64,000 nt of DNA, from NCBI RefSeq assembly GCF_003116585.1, contig NZ_QEHM01000009.1, positions 248,001 through 312,000 on the forward strand. The letters run 5' to 3'. Every line of letters begins with the position of its first letter. Position 1 is the stretch's first letter. The notes beneath the pieces are model-generated. The model did not search any database. It was not told where the DNA came from and was given only the letters and a program-made list of their open reading frames with translations. The position numbers were made by a program, and so were the translations under genes. Positions 60,343-64,000 of the stretch are shown here, piece after piece. This DNA is from Albibacillus kandeliae. Its GTDB lineage: Bacteria; Pseudomonadota; Alphaproteobacteria; Rhodobacterales; Rhodobacteraceae.

Positions 60343-61140
60343 TCACAACGCGACCCGGATCACCATGCCGTCGTAGGCACAGGAGATGTGGTCGGGTGTT
60401 TCGGCGGACAGGGTGTCGTAGTCGAGGTCGATGTGCATGTTGGTCAGCACGGCGGTCTTGGGCTGGAGCTGCTCGATCCAGCCAAGCGTCTTTTCGAGGT
60501 GGGCATGGGTCGGGTGCGGATCGCGGCGCAGGGCGTCGACGATGAAGCAGTCGAGGTTCTCCAGCGCCGGCCAGGCCTCGTCGTAGATGTCGGCCACGTC
60601 CGGCAGGTAGGCGAGGTCGCCGATGCGGAAGCCGAGGCTGTCGATTGAGCCGTGGGCGACCCGGAAGGGCGTGAAGTCGATCGCGCCGCCCGCCCCGGTG
60701 ATCTCGAAGGGGCCCGAGATGGTCTTCATGTCGAGGATCGGCGGGTAGGGCGAGCCCTCGGGCTGGACGAAGGCATAGCCGAAGCGCGAGAAGAGCGCGT
60801 TCTGGGTGTCGCCGTCGGCCCAGACGGGCAGGCGCGCGCGCATGTTGAAGACGATCATGCGCAGGTCGTCGATGCCGTGGACGTGGTCGGCGTGGGAATG
60901 GGTGTAGACCACCGCGTCGAGCTTGCCGATGCCGGCGTCAAGCAGCTGCGCGCGCATGTCGGGCGTGGTGTCGATGAGGACGGTGGTGGTGCCCTCGTCG
61001 GTCTCGCGCTCGACCAGCATGGAGCAGCGGCGGCGGGTGTTCTTGGGGTTCGCCGGATCGCAGGCGCCCCAGTGGCCGCCGAGGCGGGGCACGCCGCCGG
61101 AGGAGCCGCAGCCGAGGATGGTAAAGCGCATCTCTCCCAT
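60343..61140 (-). CDS. MBL-fold metallo-hydrolase (PhnP-like)
   Basis: A 265-residue metallo-beta-lactamase fold protein. It begins MRFTILGCGSSGGVPRLGGHW, has metal motif THSHADHVHGIDD, VLIDTTPDMRAQ and FRVAHGSIDSLGFRI, the PhnP-type pattern for cyclic-phosphate or phosphodiester hydrolysis. The start overlaps the tatD stop by one base. This gene ends the dacC-tmk-holB-tatD unit on the minus strand. Confidence 0.9.
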   Translation of the reverse strand: MGEMRFTILGCGSSGGVPRLGGHWGACDPANPKNTRRRCSMLVERETDEGTTTVLIDTTPDMRAQLLDAGIGKLDAVVYTHSHADHVHGIDDLRMIVFNMRARLPVWADGDTQNALFSRFGYAFVQPEGSPYPPILDMKTISGPFEITGAGGAIDFTPFRVAHGSIDSLGFRIGDLAYLPDVADIYDEAWPALENLDCFIVDALRRDPHPTHAHLEKTLGWIEQLQPKTAVLTNMHIDLDYDTLSAETPDHISCAYDGMVIRVAL

Positions 61141-61946
61141 CAGGCGGCGGCCTCGTAGGCGACGACCTTGGAGAAGAGCCGTTCGAAGTTCTTCTGCGTC
61201 TGCGCGGCGAAGGCCGGGTAGTCCATGCCGAAGACCTCGGCGCCCTTTCGGGCGGTGAAGGCGGTATAGGCGGGTTCGTTGCGCTTGCCGCGATGGGGCG
61301 GCGGGGCGAGGTAGGGGCTGTCGGTCTCGACCAGGATGCGGTCGACCGGCGCGGCGGCGAAGATGTCGCGCAGCTCCTGGCTTTTGGGGAAGGCGGCGAT
61401 GCCGGACATGGAGAGATAGAAGCCGAGGTCGATGGCGACCCTGGCCAGTTCCGGGCCCGACGAGAAGCAGTGCAGGACACAGGGGTAGGCGCCGTTGCGG
61501 TGGCCCTCGGAGAGGATCTCGATCATGTCCTCGTCGGCGGCACGGGCGTGGATGATCAGCGGCAGGTTTGTCTCGCGCGCGGCGTCGATGTGACGGCGCA
61601 GCGAGTCCTTCTGTGCCTCGGCGGTCTCGGCGGTGTAGTGATAGTCGAGCCCGGTCTCGCCGATGCCGACGAACTTGGGGTGTTTCGCCAGTTCCACCAG
61701 TTCCTCGGTCGAAACGGGCCGGTGTTCGCCCACACTCATCGGGTGGACCCCGGCGGCGTAGAACACGGCCTCGTAGGTTTCGGCCAGGGCCTGGACCTTG
61801 GGCAGGTTGTGGAACTTGGTGCAGATCGTCACCATGCGGGTGACCCCGGCCGCCGCCGCATTGGCGACGATCTCGTCGAGCTGGCCTTCGAAATCGGGGA
61901 AATCGAGATGGCAGTGGCTGTCGGTGATCTCGGGTAGGGCGGTCAT
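61140..61946 (-). CDS. tatD: TatD-family metal-dependent DNase
   Basis: A 268-residue TIM-barrel nuclease: DSHCHLDFPDFEGQ with the first metal pair, GVHPMSVGE, IGETGLDYHYT, LIIHARAADEDMIEIL, HCFSSGPEL and the final metal Asp in ILVETDSPYLAP. Members cut DNA 3'-5' and help in repair or degradation. It follows holB by 44 bp. Confidence 0.95.
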   Translation of the reverse strand: MTALPEITDSHCHLDFPDFEGQLDEIVANAAAAGVTRMVTICTKFHNLPKVQALAETYEAVFYAAGVHPMSVGEHRPVSTEELVELAKHPKFVGIGETGLDYHYTAETAEAQKDSLRRHIDAARETNLPLIIHARAADEDMIEILSEGHRNGAYPCVLHCFSSGPELARVAIDLGFYLSMSGIAAFPKSQELRDIFAAAPVDRILVETDSPYLAPPPHRGKRNEPAYTAFTARKGAEVFGMDYPAFAAQTQKNFERLFSKVVAYEAAA

Positions 61947-61990
61947 CTGCCTCGGTGTCTTGCTGCTTTGGCAGGGCGCACGGGGCGGAC

Positions 61991-63109
61991 TCAGCCGCTG
62001 GCGGTCTCCTGCATCTTGAAAACCGTATCTAGGACAAGCGCGGCGGGGTCAAGGTTGACCGCCGCGCCGTGGCGGGTGCGCTGGGTGATCCGGGTGGCCG
62101 CCTCGGCCCAGGCGCGTCCTTTCTGGGCAGACTGGGCCAGACGGAGCAGGGTTTCGGCCTCTCCCTGCGCCGCTTCGGGCATTGGCGGGGCGCCGGTTGC
62201 GCCGGTCACGGCGAGGCGCGACAGCGCGGTGTCGATGAGGGTGAGCAGGAGTTCGAACTTGTCGGTTGCCCCGCGCTGGGCGGCGGCCTCGGCCAGCGCG
62301 AGCGCGCGCTGGCGGTCCAGACGGGGCAGGGAGGCGAGGATGGCCACCAGCTCGGCATAGATGTCGAGCCCGCCGAGCGTGATCATCCGCAGGGCGGTGC
62401 CGACCGAGCCGGAGGAGAGCGCGGCAAGGTGGTCGGGGTTGGCGGGCAGTTCGGTGCCGCTCTGCTCCAGTGCGGCGGTCATGTCCCCGGGCGCGAGCGG
62501 CGAGAGGCGCAGCACGCGGCAGCGCGAGCGGATGGTGGGCAGCAGGCGCGTCGGCTGGTGCGAGATCAGCAGCAGGGTGGTGCGCGCCGGGGGTTCCTCG
62601 AGCATCTTCAGGAGGGCGTTTGCGGCCGAGGTGTTCATCTCGTCCGCGGCGTCCACGATCACCACGCGGCGTCCGCCATCGGCGGCGGACAGACCGAAGA
62701 ACTTGTGCAGGCGGCGGATGTCGTCGACAACGATCTCGTTGCGCAGGCGCTTGGTGTCCTCGTTGACCGTGCGGGTCACGGCGGCGAGGCCCGGCTCGGC
62801 GCGGGCGGCCATGCGGCGGGAGACCGGGTGCTCGGGGTCGATGTCGAGCGTGGTCGGTGGTGGCGGGGCACCGAACAGGCCGTCCTCCTCTGCGGGCGGG
62901 GTCGCCAGCAGGAAGCGCGCGATGCGCCACGCGAGGGTAGCCTTGCCGACCCCGCGCGGGCCGGTCAGCAGCCAGCCGTGGTGCAGCCGCCCGGAGGTGT
63001 AGGCGTCGAGAAAGGCGGCCTCGGCCACGTCCTGACCGAACAGGCGCTGCGTGTCGCGGGGGTGGGGCGCGCCCGGCGCCTGGTCCGGGGCTTCGATCTC
63101 TTCGCTCAT
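61991..63109 (-). CDS. holB: DNA polymerase III delta' subunit
   Basis: A 372-residue clamp-loader subunit. The AAA+ core has a Walker-A type GPRGVGKATLAWR, AADEMNTSAANALLKMLEEPP and the SRC motif IRSRCRVLRLSPL. The N-terminal part reads HPRDTQRLFGQDVAEAAFLDAY and a Pro-rich insert (DGLFGAPPPPTTLDID) follows the Walker box. It loads the sliding clamp with delta and tau/gamma. Its ATG at 63109 overlaps the tmk stop by 4 bp. Confidence 0.94.
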   Translation of the reverse strand: MSEEIEAPDQAPGAPHPRDTQRLFGQDVAEAAFLDAYTSGRLHHGWLLTGPRGVGKATLAWRIARFLLATPPAEEDGLFGAPPPPTTLDIDPEHPVSRRMAARAEPGLAAVTRTVNEDTKRLRNEIVVDDIRRLHKFFGLSAADGGRRVVIVDAADEMNTSAANALLKMLEEPPARTTLLLISHQPTRLLPTIRSRCRVLRLSPLAPGDMTAALEQSGTELPANPDHLAALSSGSVGTALRMITLGGLDIYAELVAILASLPRLDRQRALALAEAAAQRGATDKFELLLTLIDTALSRLAVTGATGAPPMPEAAQGEAETLLRLAQSAQKGRAWAEAATRITQRTRHGAAVNLDPAALVLDTVFKMQETASG

Positions 63110-63747
63110 GCGAGCCTGTCTAGCACGATCCCTTCGACCTCTGCAGCCACGGAATCGAAGTCGCGGTTGCCGTCGATCACGCAGAAGCGGTCGGGAAATT
63201 CGCGGGCGAGGCCAAGGAAACCCTGCCGCATCTTGCGTTGCAGCTCGGGGCCGAAGTCCTCGAAGCGTTCCTCGTGGCCTTTGCGGGCGAGGGCGCGGGT
63301 GAGCCCGACCTCGGGGTCCATGTCGATCAGCAGGGTCAGGTCGGGTTCGCGCCCGATCATCAGGCTGTGCAGCTGGTCCACCATGCCGCGCAGGTCGCCG
63401 CGCGAGAGGCCCTGGTACATGCGGGTGCTGTCGGCGAAGCGGTCGCAAATCACCACGCGCCCGGCCGCGAGGGCGGGGGCGATGGTGCGTTCGAGGTGGT
63501 CGCGCCGGGCAGCGGTGAAGAGCAGGATCTCGGTCTCGGCGGACCAGCGGTCCGGGTCGCCTTCCAGCACCAGCGCGCGGATTTCCTCGGCGCCGGGCGA
63601 GCCGCCGGGTTCGCGGGTGGGAACGACATCGACACCGCGCGTGCGCAGTGTCTCGGCGAGGCGGCGCGCCTGCGAGGACTTGCCGGAGCCGTCGATGCCT
63701 TCGAAGGTGATGAAGAGGCCCTTGCCGGGTCCCTGTCCTGTCGTCAC
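63106..63747 (-). CDS. tmk: thymidylate kinase
   Basis: Phosphorylates dTMP to dTDP. 213 residues: FITFEGIDGSGKSSQARRLA (P-loop), TREPGGSPGAEEIR, VICDRFADSTRMYQGLSRGD with the DR motif, and a LID region with arginines (EVGLTRALARKGHEERFE). The protein is standard size. It overlaps dacC-type upstream gene by 4 bp and holB downstream by 4 bp, so all three are co-translated. Confidence 0.96.
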   Translation of the reverse strand: MTTGQGPGKGLFITFEGIDGSGKSSQARRLAETLRTRGVDVVPTREPGGSPGAEEIRALVLEGDPDRWSAETEILLFTAARRDHLERTIAPALAAGRVVICDRFADSTRMYQGLSRGDLRGMVDQLHSLMIGREPDLTLLIDMDPEVGLTRALARKGHEERFEDFGPELQRKMRQGFLGLAREFPDRFCVIDGNRDFDSVAAEVEGIVLDRLA

Positions 63748-64000
63748 GACGCTTCCGCCGGTCCCTGGACGAACCGTTTCATCAGCAGTTCCGCGGCGGT
63801 GCGGACGCGGACCACGAAGCCGCCCTGCGGCACGGCCTTGGCCGCGACCAGCGGCAGGCGCACCTCGGGGAGGTCGGCGGGCGTGATCACGAGGTCGGCC
63901 AGTTTCTGACCGGCGAGGATCGGAGCCTGGATCGGGCCGTCGTAGACGACCTCGCCCTGCAAATCTCCCTGCGCGAGCGCGGGCAGCAGGATGGTCAGGT
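63744..64000 (-). CDS. D-alanyl-D-alanine carboxypeptidase, C-terminal part (5' end outside window)
   Basis: The frame is open up to the window edge, so only about the last 84 residues are visible. They read like the PBP5-type C-terminal domain: GEVVYDGPIQAPILAGQKLA, then PLVAAKAVPQGGFVVRVRTA and a terminal helix for membrane association. The catalytic SxxK domain lies outside. Position ahead of tmk-holB matches dacC in related genomes. Its stop overlaps the tmk start. Confidence 0.85.
   Translation of the reverse strand, partial: LTILLPALAQGDLQGEVVYDGPIQAPILAGQKLADLVITPADLPEVRLPLVAAKAVPQGGFVVRVRTAAELLMKRFVQGPAEAS

Overview
The window is about 64 kb of GC-rich alphaproteobacterial chromosome. 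It looks like a member of the Rhodobacterales (Roseobacter-type Rhodobacteraceae). This rests on the gene neighbourhoods (ftsY with an EamA permease and yciB; glyQ with a DUF6446-like gene, a DUF1206 gene and glyS; dacC, tmk, holB, tatD and an MBL protein in a row), two VPLPA-type C-terminal sorting signals, a stand-alone ctaD, and an ectoine cluster that ends in a dedicated aspartate kinase. The genus cannot be fixed from this sequence. I see no CRISPR array, prophage, transposase or integrase. About 65 protein genes and one tRNA-Leu(GAG) can be supported. Most are core metabolism and housekeeping, packed tightly with many 4-bp ATGA start/stop overlaps.

Layout, 1-25 kb: the 3' end of a sulfotransferase-like gene; nitronate monooxygenase; a translationally coupled lipid kinase and metallophosphoesterase; a MarR regulator; ftsY, a MgtC-like protein, an EamA permease and yciB; a methyltransferase; and a secreted SPOR/peptidoglycan-binding protein whose trypsin-like domain has lost its catalytic residues. 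Next come glycyl-tRNA synthetase (glyQ, glyS), a divergent PEP-utilising dikinase, a SleB-type cell-wall hydrolase, the folate and amino-sugar run folB-folP-glmM (folB has a long extra domain), and an EamA permease.

25-45 kb: a VPLPA-CTERM protein, ilvC, two tandem Lrp/AsnC regulators followed by an aminotransferase, a UbiH-type hydroxylase, a HAD phosphatase, a GntR regulator, an MshEN-GT2 fusion glycosyltransferase, carA, a YqeY protein, ctaD with an FNR-type box upstream, a HIT protein, a MerR regulator, a LuxR-HTH protein fused to a catalytically degenerate alpha/beta-hydrolase, lipB, a DsbA-family protein, tRNA-Leu and a Na/Pi cotransporter.

45-64 kb: a crotonase with a divergent AraC regulator; a Crp/Fnr - DUF2892 - SulP group; a dienelactone hydrolase; a second VPLPA-CTERM protein; a MarR regulator (candidate EctR) next to ectA-ectB-ectC-ask, the compatible-solute pathway from aspartate to ectoine; a higBA toxin-antitoxin module with a perfect operator palindrome; an AEC transporter; and the operon dacC(partial)-tmk-holB-tatD-MBL.

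The items most worth a second look are the LuxR/dead-hydrolase fusion, the pseudoprotease, the FolB extension domain, the PPDK-like protein with an altered ATP-grasp half, a hairpin covering the ribosome-binding site of the SleB-type gene, and a small family of intergenic repeats.
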